Source: Planctomycetales bacterium (GTDB taxonomy: Bacteria; Planctomycetota; Planctomycetia; Planctomycetales; Planctomycetaceae). Taken from it: a stretch of 64,000 bases of DNA. A program made the translations under genes and the position numbers. Where the stretch lies: NCBI GenBank assembly GCA_028285345.1, contig JANQPT010000014.1:434001-498000 (forward strand), read 5' to 3'. Under the pieces are notes generated by a model that saw only the letters and a program-made list of their open reading frames with translations, was not told the DNA's origin and did not search any database. This document shows positions 18,361-27,644 of the stretch, piece by piece (positions within the stretch are counted from its first letter, which is position 1; each line of letters opens with the position of its first letter).

Positions 18361-19200
18361 TCAAGCGTCGAGAATTTTTCGAGATCGTCGTCTTCGAATC
18401 CACCAGACGATGATCACCGCAGGAATCCCGAACAGGCAGAACCACGGACCGATGAAGACGGCTGCAATCACAGCTTCTTGTCCGAATCGGAACAGTGAGT
18501 TGAGCGAGGTGGACCAGCTGCGTCCGATGCGGGTCGAAAAAGTCGCTGATTGTTCCGGAACGTAGTCTTTGATCTCCTGCACAATCAGCGTGACCGTTGA
18601 GAATGACGTGAGGTCCGTCATCACACGCAGGCGGCCTTGAAGCTGTTCGACTTCCCCACGCACACGCGAGATCTCCTTTTCCACCGCCAGAATGTCTTCC
18701 AGCGTTCCGCTCTGTCTATCCAGCAACTCTTTCAGCCGTTGCTCTTCTTGTTGCTTATTCTTCAGCCGAGCTTCGATGTCGTAGAAATTCTCGCTCACGT
18801 CTTCAGACGATTGACGTTCACTGCGAAGCTCGCCCAGATTTCGCGCTTCTTCGATAAATGCGGTGTAGTTCTTGACCGGGACGCGAATTTTCCAGGTTCC
18901 GTATCGCGGTGAACTCGTCAGTCCAGAGACATGCGAGTCGGCGACGAATGCCTCGAACTGTTGAATGAGGCGATCGACTTCGGCGGGGAATGCGGCGAAA
19001 TCTTCGACCGCAATTTCCAGCGTGGCATTGTAGATGATCTTGCGCGCAGGCTGTGGATTCTCAGGCTCTGCTACTTCGTCTTGGTGTTCGGCTAAGCCTT
19101 GCTGTCCTAGTTGGATTTGTGGACCTTGAGGTTCGCCATCCGGTCCGGCGCCACATCCAGCAGCAAACAGAACGACCCAAAACACAGACGAGATTCGCAC
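18361..19200 (-). CDS. DUF4349 domain lipoprotein
   Basis: A 279-residue protein with a lipoprotein signal (VFWVVLFAAGCG, lipid-modified Cys near residue 16). A short acidic linker follows, then the DUF4349 domain: IIYNATLEIAVEDFAAF, SSPRYGTWKIRVPVKNY and RNLGELRSERQSSEDVSENF match the family. A long coiled coil (residues about 150-205, rich in Leu/Glu/Arg) precedes one C-terminal membrane span and a basic end. It is anchored at both ends in the envelope; no enzymatic role is known for the family. The GTG start at 19200 has GAGGGGTT ahead. The gene lies between two copies of the 25-bp repeat. Confidence 0.85.
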   Translation of the reverse strand: MRISSVFWVVLFAAGCGAGPDGEPQGPQIQLGQQGLAEHQDEVAEPENPQPARKIIYNATLEIAVEDFAAFPAEVDRLIQQFEAFVADSHVSGLTSSPRYGTWKIRVPVKNYTAFIEEARNLGELRSERQSSEDVSENFYDIEARLKNKQQEEQRLKELLDRQSGTLEDILAVEKEISRVRGEVEQLQGRLRVMTDLTSFSTVTLIVQEIKDYVPEQSATFSTRIGRSWSTSLNSLFRFGQEAVIAAVFIGPWFCLFGIPAVIIVWWIRRRRSRKILDA

Positions 19201-19354
19201 GGTAACCCCTCACAGGTGGGAAGCTGATGTGAGATCGGCTTTTAAGAATTGATCCCGTTTTCTGCGCAAAAATTCCGCAAAAATTGGGAAATCATCCAGT
19301 TCCGTAGTGCGGGAGCCTGCGTGATTCGAATCGCACGGATCGCGAATAAGCACG

Positions 19355-19379
19355 GCGGCAGACGGGAGCCTGCCCTACG
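19355..19379. repeat. Third copy of the 25-bp GGCAGGCGGGAGCC repeat
   Basis: This copy differs from 18326-18350 by one base and has the same orientation. It lies between the DUF4349 gene and the end of the trkH gene, so the DUF4349 gene is bracketed by direct copies. A degenerate half-copy (GCGGGAGCCTGCG) is visible near 19310. It is probably an interspersed repeat. Confidence 0.65.
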
Positions 19380-19382
19380 GGG

Positions 19383-21131
19383 TTAATGCGTCTTCCAGAA
19401 CGACGGCACCAACAGTACCAGAATTGCGAACAGTTCCAGCCGCCCGAGCAGCATCAACACCGCCAACAGCAGTTTGGCGGGGCCGGAAAAGTCGGCGTAG
19501 TTTTCGGTCGGCCCGAGCACCCCCAAGCCGGGGCCGATGTTGTTCAGGCATGATGCAACGGCGCTGGCGCAATCGAGGAGTTTTTCCGCCTTGTGCGCCT
19601 GAACCTCCGCAGGCGTCAGTTCGTCGGCATGGGCGCGATACACCCACTCATCGAACAATTCGAATCCGGCCAGCATCATCCAACTGCCGATAAAGATCAT
19701 GGTGATCAAACTGAAATAGACCATGACATCGTGCCGCAGGCTGTTTTCCAGTTTCACGCCGGCGATCCGCAGCGGGCGGACCACATTGGGGCGAAACGCC
19801 TGCTCAATCTCCAGCCGCACGATTTTGGCGAACAGCAGAAAGCGGATGACCTTCAATCCGCCGCCGGTGGACCCCGCGCAGCCGCCGACGAACATCAACA
19901 TGAGCATCAAGCCTTTGGCGAATTCGCTCCATTGAGCGAAGTCGGCCGTGCCATAGCCGGTGGTGGTCATGATGCTCACTACTTGAAACGATGCGTCCCG
20001 CAGCGCCTTGACGCCGCTGGTGTAACCTTCCACCGCCAGCAAATCGAGCGAGAGAACGATCGTCGCCAGAAACATGATCGCCAAATAGGCGCGGAATTCC
20101 ACGTCGCGAAACAGCGGCGCAAGCCGGCTGAAGAACCCGCCGTTCTCCATCGTGCTGCGGCGTTTCAATACCACCAGATAATACAGCGAGAAGTTCGTTC
20201 CTGCGGCAATCATGAAGACAATGATCGTGATCTCGATCAGTGGGCTTTCAAAGCCGGCCACGCTGCGATTCAATGTGCTGAACCCGCCGGTCGCCATGGT
20301 GGCGAAGGAATGGCACAGCGCATTGTAGATCGACATTTGCCCGCGCGACGGTTCTGCGGGGGAGTCCGGTTCCGGCTCACCGGGCTCTGCCTCCACTTGT
20401 ACTGCGGCGATTTGCTCATCGGCGGAGCCGCTCAGCAGGAGCCCCTCTGCATACAACGTCGCCGCCAAGATCGCGCTGATCACCACATAGATCGCCCACA
20501 TGACCATCGCCTGCTCGCGGATGCGCGGGCGGACCGCCTCGGTGATCGGTCCGGGAACTTCCCGGCGCATCAATGCTTTTCCCGCTGCGCCCAGTTGCCC
20601 CAAAATGGCGACAAACAGCACGATGATTCCCATACCGCCCAGCCACTGGGTGAAACAGCGCCAAAACATGATGCAACGCGGAATTCGGGACGGGTCTTCC
20701 AATTCCGTCAGTACCGATGCGCCGGTCGTTGTGAACCCCGACACCGATTCAAAGATCGCGTCGGGAATCGTCATCGGGATCAAGACTTCAACTTCGACGC
20801 CGTCGACTTCCCGTACGACCGCCTCGCGAATTGTGCCCGAGAAGAGATAGGGCAGGGCACCCAGCAATCCCGCCGTAATCCACCCCAGGCCGACGATCGC
20901 CAACGCTTCCTTGCGGAGCACATTACCCCGCTCGCCACGCCCACAATAGAGCATGGTCGCACCGAGAGCCAGACTGACAACGATGGACGAAATCAGCCCC
21001 CAAAAACCGCGGCTTTCGAATTCGTCGGTCTCGCCGAACTCGGGAAACGCCCACGGTAGGCTGAAGATCATCGACCCGCCGACCAATATCGTCAACAGGC
21101 CCAACATGCGGCACAACAGCAGCCAGTTCAT
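19383..21131 (-). CDS. trkH: TrkH/KtrB family potassium uptake channel subunit
   Basis: A 582-residue polytopic inner-membrane protein. All four pore-loop regions of the SKT family can be seen: [43 protein letters not shown] and [14 protein letters not shown], each with the conserved selectivity-filter glycine. [20 protein letters not shown] before the last pore is also diagnostic. It takes up K+ (or Na+/K+) together with a cytoplasmic RCK subunit (TrkA/KtrA). No trkA is next to it, so that subunit must be encoded elsewhere. An acidic loop around residues 228-252 ([16 protein letters not shown]) is an insertion relative to classic TrkH. Confidence 0.93.
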   Translation of the reverse strand: MNWLLLCRMLGLLTILVGGSMIFSLPWAFPEFGETDEFESRGFWGLISSIVVSLALGATMLYCGRGERGNVLRKEALAIVGLGWITAGLLGALPYLFSGTIREAVVREVDGVEVEVLIPMTIPDAIFESVSGFTTTGASVLTELEDPSRIPRCIMFWRCFTQWLGGMGIIVLFVAILGQLGAAGKALMRREVPGPITEAVRPRIREQAMVMWAIYVVISAILAATLYAEGLLLSGSADEQIAAVQVEAEPGEPEPDSPAEPSRGQMSIYNALCHSFATMATGGFSTLNRSVAGFESPLIEITIIVFMIAAGTNFSLYYLVVLKRRSTMENGGFFSRLAPLFRDVEFRAYLAIMFLATIVLSLDLLAVEGYTSGVKALRDASFQVVSIMTTTGYGTADFAQWSEFAKGLMLMLMFVGGCAGSTGGGLKVIRFLLFAKIVRLEIEQAFRPNVVRPLRIAGVKLENSLRHDVMVYFSLITMIFIGSWMMLAGFELFDEWVYRAHADELTPAEVQAHKAEKLLDCASAVASCLNNIGPGLGVLGPTENYADFSGPAKLLLAVLMLLGRLELFAILVLLVPSFWKTH

Positions 21132-21318
21132 GGATGTTGGTCAGCCCGGCGAGTTTATGAAGGTTTTAGGAGCAGTTAGCGGCAAAACGACCTGGTGGGT
21201 CATGCCAAGAACCCGGTAGTCTAACCTGTTGGCAATTTGCATCTCAACCGTTACTCTCAACGAATGTCGTCGGATCGGTAGGACGCAAACATCTGAGATC
21301 ATTGAGAAAGTGGCAGCG

Positions 21319-22491
21319 ATGACGCAACTCATTACACGGCGAAAACTTCTACAAACGACCGGGGCCGCGGCGGTGGGATATGTCGCTCTGGGCCAATCGG
21401 TGCAGGCCGCTCCCCGGGCCAAGGTGCACGCGGTTGAAGTGATCAGCAAACAGCCGCAGCTCTACCATGGCTGGCCCACGTTGGCCCGCCGGGCGAATGG
21501 TGAGTTATTGCTGGTCTGCTCCGGAGGACGCGAGCACCACGTCTGCCCGTTTGGGCGGGTCGAGTTGATGCGATCGCAGGACGGCGGACAAACGTGGAGT
21601 TGGCCGCGGGTGGTGATTGACGGGCCGATTGACGACCGGGATGCGGGGGTCGTCGAGACGGCGGACGGATCAATTTTGATCACCACGTTCACCTCGCTGG
21701 CGTATGAACCGATTCTCAAACGGGCGGAGACGGCCAAACGGGGACAGCGAGGATATATGACGCTGGCGGAACTCGCCCGTTGGCAGGCGGCGCATCGCCG
21801 GGTCTCCAAGAAACAGCGTGATGCGGATGTCGGCCGCTGGATGATCCGCTCGACCGACGGCGGGGTGACGTTTTCCGCAAAATATGATTGCAAAGTGGAC
21901 AGCCCGCACGGGCCGATTCTGCTCACCGACGGGCGTCTATTGTATGCCGGCAAAGAAGTGCTCAAGCCCGACGGACGCGTTGCGGTTTGCGAATCGACCG
22001 ACGACGGCCAATCTTGGAGTTTTTTGGCCGATATTCCGCCGCGTCCCGGCGATAAAATTGCCGATTACCACGAACTGCATGCGGTCGAAGCCGCCGACGG
22101 TCGGATCATCGTGCAAATCCGCAATCACAATCCGAACAACGAACGCGAAACGCTGCAATGCCACTCAACCGACGGCGGCAAGAGTTGGTCTGTTCCACGT
22201 TCGATCGGTGTCTGGGGGTTGCCGTCGCACTTGTTGCGGCTGAAGGACGACCGGCTGCTGATGACCTACGGCTATCGCCGTAAGCCGTTCGGCAATCAAG
22301 CCCGCGTCAGCAACGACCACGGCGAGACGTGGTCCGAGCCGCTGACGATCAGCGACGACGGGATTGGCAGCGATTTGGGGTATCCCTCGACGGTGCAATT
22401 GGACGACGGGTCGTTGGTGACGGTGTGGTACGAACGGCTGAAGAGCAATCCGCGGGCGGCATTGCGGCAAGCGCGGTGGTCGTTGGTTTGA
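21319..22491 (+). CDS. Exported sialidase/BNR-repeat family protein
   Basis: A 390-residue protein with a twin-arginine signal (TRRKLLQTTGAAAVGYVALG) and an Ala-X-Ala cleavage region (SVQAAP). At least five Asp-box repeats of a six-bladed beta-propeller are visible: SQDGGQTWSW, STDGGVTFSA, STDDGQSWSF, STDGGKSWSV and SNDHGETWSE. This is the fold of exo-sialidases and related glycoside hydrolases, so a periplasmic or surface sugar-binding or -cleaving role is likely. The arginine triad of true sialidases was not verified by alignment. The ATG at 21319 is chosen because it opens the Tat signal and has GAGAAAGTGG ahead. Confidence 0.85.
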   Translation: MTQLITRRKLLQTTGAAAVGYVALGQSVQAAPRAKVHAVEVISKQPQLYHGWPTLARRANGELLLVCSGGREHHVCPFGRVELMRSQDGGQTWSWPRVVIDGPIDDRDAGVVETADGSILITTFTSLAYEPILKRAETAKRGQRGYMTLAELARWQAAHRRVSKKQRDADVGRWMIRSTDGGVTFSAKYDCKVDSPHGPILLTDGRLLYAGKEVLKPDGRVAVCESTDDGQSWSFLADIPPRPGDKIADYHELHAVEAADGRIIVQIRNHNPNNERETLQCHSTDGGKSWSVPRSIGVWGLPSHLLRLKDDRLLMTYGYRRKPFGNQARVSNDHGETWSEPLTISDDGIGSDLGYPSTVQLDDGSLVTVWYERLKSNPRAALRQARWSLV

Positions 22492-22498
22492 ACGGCGT

Positions 22499-22577
22499 AA
22501 CCCCCGGCAAAGCCGGGGGCTGAGGGGAAAATGTGGTTGACGCCCCGTCTCTCAGCCCCCGGATTTGCCGGGGGGCC
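22499..22577. terminator. Hairpin between convergent genes, CCCCCGGCAAAGCCGGGGG repeat pair
   Basis: The palindromic element at 22499-22523 is followed by an inverted near-copy at 22550-22577 (about 21 of 25 bases match). Together they form either two small hairpins or one long stem. They lie exactly between the stop codons of the sialidase-like gene and pyrE, which converge here. A bidirectional terminator role fits the position, although no clear T run is present. The same element occurs once more at 2044. Confidence 0.55.
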
Positions 22578-22595
22578 AATTTGCACAACACCTCG

Positions 22596-23156
22596 TCACT
22601 TACCACCCCCCGGTGCCGCGATGCCGAAGTCCTCGATCGTCAACAACGACCGCAACGGCAAATCACGCGCCGCGAAATTCGCCGCTCCTCCTTCCAGCCG
22701 ATCGACGATCGCCACGACTTGCACGACTTTGCAGCCGAATTCCTCAATGCGGTCGATCGCCTGCAGCGAACTGCCGCCGGTGGTGACGACGTCGTCGACG
22801 ATCACCACCCGCACACCGGGCTGGACGGGCCCTTCCACGAAGCGCCCCGTGCCGTGTCCTTTGGCTTCCTTGCGGATCAAGAATCCCTGCACGTCGAATC
22901 CGCGCTCGGCGGCGACGGTGATCGTGCCGCCGATAATCGGGTCCGCCCCAATTGACATCCCGCCGATCGCGTCGTAATCGACGTCGGACAGAAGATCAAG
23001 CAACCCCTCACTGACCAGCCGCAACCCCTCGGATTGCAGCGTGATCTGCTTGCCGTCGAGGTAATAGGTGGCCGTCTTGCCGGAGGCGAGCGTGAACTCG
23101 CCGAATTTGAGGGCGCGCTCTTTGAAAAGGGCGATGAGGCGGTTGCGGTCGTACAT
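22596..23156 (-). CDS. pyrE: Orotate phosphoribosyltransferase
   Basis: A 186-residue enzyme of de novo pyrimidine synthesis that joins orotate and PRPP to give orotidine 5'-phosphate. The PRPP-binding motif VVIVDDVVTTGGSS lies near residues 115-128. TLASGKTATYYLDGK (orotate side) and GGMSIGADPIIGG match bacterial PyrE, as does the flexible-loop motif RKEAKGHGTG. Length and motif order are normal for the family. The gene is not clustered with other pyrimidine genes. Confidence 0.93.
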   Translation of the reverse strand: MYDRNRLIALFKERALKFGEFTLASGKTATYYLDGKQITLQSEGLRLVSEGLLDLLSDVDYDAIGGMSIGADPIIGGTITVAAERGFDVQGFLIRKEAKGHGTGRFVEGPVQPGVRVVIVDDVVTTGGSSLQAIDRIEEFGCKVVQVVAIVDRLEGGAANFAARDLPLRSLLTIEDFGIAAPGGGK

Positions 23157-23217
23157 AGCGGGGCTTTCGAATTAGAGTTTAGGTCAGCGCTGGATCATAG
23201 GATTTGTCCGAGAGAAA

Positions 23218-23913
23218 TCAATCGAATTGAAACTTCTTAATGAAGTCCATCGCCTTCATTCCATCTCGCAATTCGCCTTGTTCCAATAGTTCTTTCGACT
23301 CATCCTCACCTATGAGCGTCAAACGGCTGCTTACAAATGACAGATAAGAGCCGTCTCGAACGTGCCAGTTTTTCAACGATCGCTGATGGATCGTAAGTGT
23401 TTCACGATCTGGCTTTCGAACGTAAAACACGATGCCCTCTAGATCGCTCTTGATAACGCGAATCTCACTGCAGGCTCCAGGATGAAGTGATCCTTCGATT
23501 TCTATGTCTTTGACCGCGTCGGAGCTCAGGGGAAATCCAAGCCAAGACTTGAACTTCTCAACTCGCGATGGTTCCTCCGATTTCCGCAATCCGTAATTGT
23601 TCCACTCCGTAAGACCGTACAATTCGTAGATTTTGTTGGTACTCGGATCAACCACCACCAAGAATCGACGTTCCTCGTCGACATCCCGCAACAGCGACTC
23701 GTTCGCGTAGTCCACAACAGCATCGAGCGCAGACCGTCGGTTCGACATCAGCAGCCGCTGGACGATTTTGGCGGCTTCCTCCACATCATTCGTCGCATTC
23801 AGACGTTCACCTAAACGGCGAATCTCATTCTCCGGCAACGTCCAAACAATGCCCGCACCCAGCAGAGGAATGCTGATCGCGATGAGCAGCCAGAAGCGGC
23901 GTTTGCTTTTCAT
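23218..23913 (-). CDS. Hypothetical membrane-anchored protein
   Basis: A 231-residue protein, not recognised. The N-terminus (KSKRRFWLLIAISIPLLGAG) is a signal-anchor or uncleaved span. The remainder is soluble, charged and mixed alpha/beta, with LVVVDPSTNKIYELYGL and SSRLTLIGEDESKELLEQ as distinctive segments, and probably lies in the periplasm. The ATG at 23913 has GGAAG six bases ahead and is preferred to the ATG at 23949. It ends 61 bases before the pyrE start and reads the same way. No function assigned. Confidence 0.65.
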   Translation of the reverse strand: MKSKRRFWLLIAISIPLLGAGIVWTLPENEIRRLGERLNATNDVEEAAKIVQRLLMSNRRSALDAVVDYANESLLRDVDEERRFLVVVDPSTNKIYELYGLTEWNNYGLRKSEEPSRVEKFKSWLGFPLSSDAVKDIEIEGSLHPGACSEIRVIKSDLEGIVFYVRKPDRETLTIHQRSLKNWHVRDGSYLSFVSSRLTLIGEDESKELLEQGELRDGMKAMDFIKKFQFD

Positions 23914-24025
23914 TGTGGCTTCCAATTGCGCTCCGGATGCCGATTGCATGTCAAAATCACTTCACGCTGCTTAGTATATCGATCACCATAGAGATTGTCC
24001 CCATCGATCCCTTCGAGATATTTGC

Positions 24026-25126
24026 ATGCTGTTGTTGATCATCGCCTGTGTCGGCTCTGGATTTTTAGTCTCCGTCGTGGCGACTGCGCTGGTGCGCAAG
24101 TGGGCGCCGCAGTGGGGATTGATCGATCAACCGGCGGAGCGGAAGGTGCATGAAACGCCGACGGCACTGGGCGGGGGGATTGGGATTTGGCTAGGGATGG
24201 TCCTCCCGTTGGCCGCCGCGCAAGCGTTGTTGATGATCGAACCGGCCCGCGCGTTGTTGCCGAGCGAACTTCAAGTTCATGTGTCGGGAATCGCGGCCCG
24301 TAGCGGGCAACTGTGGGCCATTATTGCCGGCGGAAGTCTGCTGGCGGCGCTCGGTTTGATTGACGACTTAAGGAATCTGCCTTGGGCTCCCCGACTGGTG
24401 GTGCAGGTGGTTGTGGCAATCGGATTGGTGGCGATGGGTGTTCGGGCGACGATATTCGTCGCGGCGCCGTGGGTCGGCGCTTTCGTGACGCTGCTGTGGA
24501 TCTTGGTGCTCACGAATTCGTTCAACTTCTTGGACAATATGGACGGGCTGACCTCCGGCATCGGCATCATCACGTCGGTGCTGTTCGCGATGATCATGCT
24601 CACCTGCACGTCCGAGCCGCGGTGGTTTGTGGCGGCGTTCTTATTGATCTTGGCGGGGTCGTTGGCGGGATTCCTGTGCCACAATTGGCCGCCGGCGAAG
24701 ATCTTTATGGGCGACGCGGGCAGTTGTTTCATCGGCCTGCTGATCGCTTGTATGACCGTCGTTGGCACGTTTTATGAATACTCCGAAACTCCGCGGCACG
24801 TGATGCTGGCTCCGCTGTGTGTATTGGCCGTCCCGCTGTATGATTTCTGCTCGGTGATGATCATTCGCCTATCGGAAGGGCGCAGTCCGTTTCATGCCGA
24901 CAAGTGCCATTTCTCACACCGTCTGGTCGAACTGGGACTCAGCCGCCGCGATGCGGTGCTGACGATTCACCTCGCCACATTAACGACCGGGCTGGGAGGC
25001 TTGTTGCTGTACCAGGTCTCCGGCTGGGGCGGGGCGGTGATCGTATTGATCTTGATCGCTTGCGTGCTGGCGGTAATCGCAATCCTGGAGACCGCCGCAC
25101 GGCGAAAGCAACGCGACCAATCGTGA
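24026..25126 (+). CDS. WecA/MraY-family polyprenyl-phosphate N-acetylhexosamine-1-phosphate transferase
   Basis: A 366-residue polytopic membrane enzyme. Family motifs in order: GLIDDLRNLPWAPRLVVQ (Asp-Asp pair), NSFNFLDNMDGLTSG, KIFMGDAGS, and the cytoplasmic HADKCHFSHRLVELGLS, which corresponds to the HADxxHxHH loop. The HADxxH loop points to the WecA/TagO branch, which uses UDP-GlcNAc or a similar sugar, rather than MraY. The enzyme puts the first sugar phosphate on undecaprenyl phosphate and so starts glycan assembly. The O-antigen ligase-like gene 27 bases downstream supports a joint role in surface polysaccharide. Confidence 0.9.
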   Translation: MLLLIIACVGSGFLVSVVATALVRKWAPQWGLIDQPAERKVHETPTALGGGIGIWLGMVLPLAAAQALLMIEPARALLPSELQVHVSGIAARSGQLWAIIAGGSLLAALGLIDDLRNLPWAPRLVVQVVVAIGLVAMGVRATIFVAAPWVGAFVTLLWILVLTNSFNFLDNMDGLTSGIGIITSVLFAMIMLTCTSEPRWFVAAFLLILAGSLAGFLCHNWPPAKIFMGDAGSCFIGLLIACMTVVGTFYEYSETPRHVMLAPLCVLAVPLYDFCSVMIIRLSEGRSPFHADKCHFSHRLVELGLSRRDAVLTIHLATLTTGLGGLLLYQVSGWGGAVIVLILIACVLAVIAILETAARRKQRDQS

Positions 25127-25152
25127 ACTGGTTTGTGTAGCCAGGAATCCTC

Positions 25153-27486
25153 ATGAAACCGTCTGAGCGAAACGCGACACCCAGCCTGTCGGCAGAAATC
25201 GCTGCCGCATTGCCCGGCGCGTCGGTGGCTCTGTTGCTTGTCTGGCGGAGCATAAGCGCGACTGAAGGGGCGGTGCTTGGATACGGTCTGTGGTCGGCAC
25301 AATTTAGCATCGCGGCGCTGGTGTTGTGGGGCGTCTGTTGCTGGTGGCGCGGGGCGTGGAGTTTGCGATTCGGCAAGATTGACGTCGCCGTCGGTTTGTT
25401 TTTCGCGGGCCATTTGCTCTCCGGAGCCTGGGCGCTTTCGGGCGAGGCAAATCAGCGTGCGACGATCAACATGCTCTGCGAATGGTCCGGATTGGCTGCG
25501 ACGTATGTCTTGTTGCGGCAGACCTTGATCACGCACGAGATCCGGCGGCAGATCGTGGTGATCATGTTGGCCACGGTCACCGCGTTATCGGTGTACGGTT
25601 TATGGCAGCACTATGTCTGGTATCCGCAAACCGCAGAGGAATACCGACAGTTGCGTCGAGAGCTCGATGAGGCATTGGCACCGCCGGCGGGTCAAGCCGA
25701 GAGCACACGGATCCGGCAGTTGCAGGGCGAATTGATGAGCATGGGTGTTCCCGCGACGGCATTAGAAGGACGGGGCCGGGAAAGTTACGAAGCGCGTTTG
25801 CTTTCCAGTACCGAACCGTTGGGTCGTTTTGCGCTAGCGAATACATTTGCCGGGCTCCTGGTCGCTTGGTGGACCGTGTTGACGGCGCTGGTCATCGCGA
25901 GGGGGCTCAATCCTCAAGGATCACCCGCCACCATCGCTGCCACGCTGTTCGGCGTCGGCTTGATGGGACTGATCGGATTCTGTCTGTTGCTGACGAAAAG
26001 CCGTACCGCCTACGTCGGCACTCTGGCGGGGCTTGGCGCAATCGGGATGTTGGTCCTGGCTGCCCGCGCAAAACTGACCCGCCGGGCACTCCTCATCGGC
26101 TCGCTGGCGCTGTTCGCGATCGGCGGGATGATCGGCGTGGCGGCCCTCACAGGTGGACTGGACCGCTGGGTGGTTTCCGAAGCCCCTAAGTCGCTCCGGT
26201 ACCGATGGGAGTACTGGAACGGGACCTGGGAGGTCATCAAGGAACGTCCCATCGTGGGTGTCGGACCGGGCAATTTTCGGAGCTATTATCTGCAGCACAA
26301 GCTGCCCCAATCGAGCGAAGAAATCTCCGATCCGCACAACCTCCTGCTCGACGTGTGGGTCAACGGCGGGCTGCTGGCACTCGGCGGGCTGATTGCAATC
26401 GCTGTCATTGGAGTGCGGGCCGGATTTGGGGGTCAGAACCGTAGTGTCGACCGCGAATCTGAGGAAAACCGTCCGGCGCAGGTCAAAACGCGACCGGACG
26501 AGGCGAAGCGCCGGCCGGGGACGATCCTGATTCCAATTCCCGCAGCGACAGGATGCGGCGCCTTTGTGGCAATTTTTTGTGTTGCGTTCTACGACGCGAA
26601 TCCGGCAACGTGGGGGCTGCTGCTCGCGTGGTGTCTGGCGATGCCCCTCTGCCGCCGCGCCGTCGGCGAGGCACGGCTCGACACACGTGTCTTTCTCGCG
26701 GGGATTGCGGCGTTGGCGGTGCACCTGTTGGGCGCGGGAGGGATTGGCATGCCGGCGATTTGCCAATCGCTGCTGTTGCTGCTGGTCTTGTCGCTCCCGG
26801 TCGATCCTGCTCAGTCGATCACGGATCGGTCGTCAAAGCGCGCGGTGATGACGGTGCTGCTCATTGGTTTGGCTCTGTGCGCCGGCTGTTGGCAGTTTGG
26901 CACACGCCCGGTCTTTGAGCGGGAGACGGCATTGGCCGAGGTCGACCTGACGACCTTGCGACCGGGCGATATCGAACGGGTGCTTGAGGCCTACCGGAGG
27001 GCCGCACGGTCCGATCCCTACTCCAGCGAGCCGCATCGGAAGCTGGCGGAATTGGAGTTCGGCCTCTGGTCTGTTTCGACGACGCCGAATGCGGAACTGA
27101 TCGGGTCGGCGACGAAAATGTTGCGGAAATCGTTGGAGAAAAACCCACGTTCTTGGACCGATTTTCGTACATTGGGAGAATACTCATTTCAACATTTTCA
27201 GCAGTCCGGCGACCGGGACGCTGTCGATCTCTCGGTCAACTCTTTGCGTCGAGCGATTCGCTTGTACCCCAATCAGTCGGAGACCCGGGCGAAACTTGCG
27301 GAAGTGCTGTCCGATGCTGGATTTCCGGAGGACGCGGCACTGGAGGCGGCCGCGGCGATCAAACTGAACGAAATCACCAAACAAGCAGGCCATCAAGATC
27401 GGTTATTACCGCTAGAAACGCTCAAATTGTTACAAAGAATTGCAAATCAATCGCCACAGGATGTCGATCCGGCAGGCCAGAATTGA
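25153..27486 (+). CDS. O-antigen ligase/polymerase-like (Wzy_C) membrane protein with C-terminal TPR region
   Basis: A 777-residue protein with about 12 predicted membrane segments. The Wzy_C/WaaL region shows LLTKSRTAYVGTLAGLGAIG, then the periplasmic loop with VGVGPGNFRSYYLQHK and SDPHNLLLDVWVNGG, which carries the conserved Asn and His of this family. It would ligate or polymerise lipid-linked glycan at the outer face of the inner membrane. Ligase and polymerase cannot be told apart by sequence alone. Residues about 600-770 are soluble tetratricopeptide-like helices (LEAYRRAARSDPYSSEPHRK, LRRAIRLYPNQSETRAKLAE), a fusion often seen in planctomycetes. It follows the WecA-like gene closely with AGGAA ahead of its ATG. 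Confidence 0.86.
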   Translation: MKPSERNATPSLSAEIAAALPGASVALLLVWRSISATEGAVLGYGLWSAQFSIAALVLWGVCCWWRGAWSLRFGKIDVAVGLFFAGHLLSGAWALSGEANQRATINMLCEWSGLAATYVLLRQTLITHEIRRQIVVIMLATVTALSVYGLWQHYVWYPQTAEEYRQLRRELDEALAPPAGQAESTRIRQLQGELMSMGVPATALEGRGRESYEARLLSSTEPLGRFALANTFAGLLVAWWTVLTALVIARGLNPQGSPATIAATLFGVGLMGLIGFCLLLTKSRTAYVGTLAGLGAIGMLVLAARAKLTRRALLIGSLALFAIGGMIGVAALTGGLDRWVVSEAPKSLRYRWEYWNGTWEVIKERPIVGVGPGNFRSYYLQHKLPQSSEEISDPHNLLLDVWVNGGLLALGGLIAIAVIGVRAGFGGQNRSVDRESEENRPAQVKTRPDEAKRRPGTILIPIPAATGCGAFVAIFCVAFYDANPATWGLLLAWCLAMPLCRRAVGEARLDTRVFLAGIAALAVHLLGAGGIGMPAICQSLLLLLVLSLPVDPAQSITDRSSKRAVMTVLLIGLALCAGCWQFGTRPVFERETALAEVDLTTLRPGDIERVLEAYRRAARSDPYSSEPHRKLAELEFGLWSVSTTPNAELIGSATKMLRKSLEKNPRSWTDFRTLGEYSFQHFQQSGDRDAVDLSVNSLRRAIRLYPNQSETRAKLAEVLSDAGFPEDAALEAAAAIKLNEITKQAGHQDRLLPLETLKLLQRIANQSPQDVDPAGQN

Positions 27487-27644
27487 TTCTGATTGCCAGA
27501 GAAATAGAATGGAGATCTGTGTTTTTGATGAGCATTATGAGCTGCGGAGCAGCCCCGAACGCACGAATGTCGTTGCATTCGGATGAGTGTCAGGCCAGTG
27601 CGGCCGGAGGATTAACGACCCTGCGAAGATTGGGACCGTGACCT

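Noticed and set aside
19593-21059. 488-codon plus-strand open frame
   Set aside because: It is antisense to trkH, whose pore motifs are certain. The translation is His/Gln/Arg-rich without domains, as expected for the complement of a GC-biased gene.
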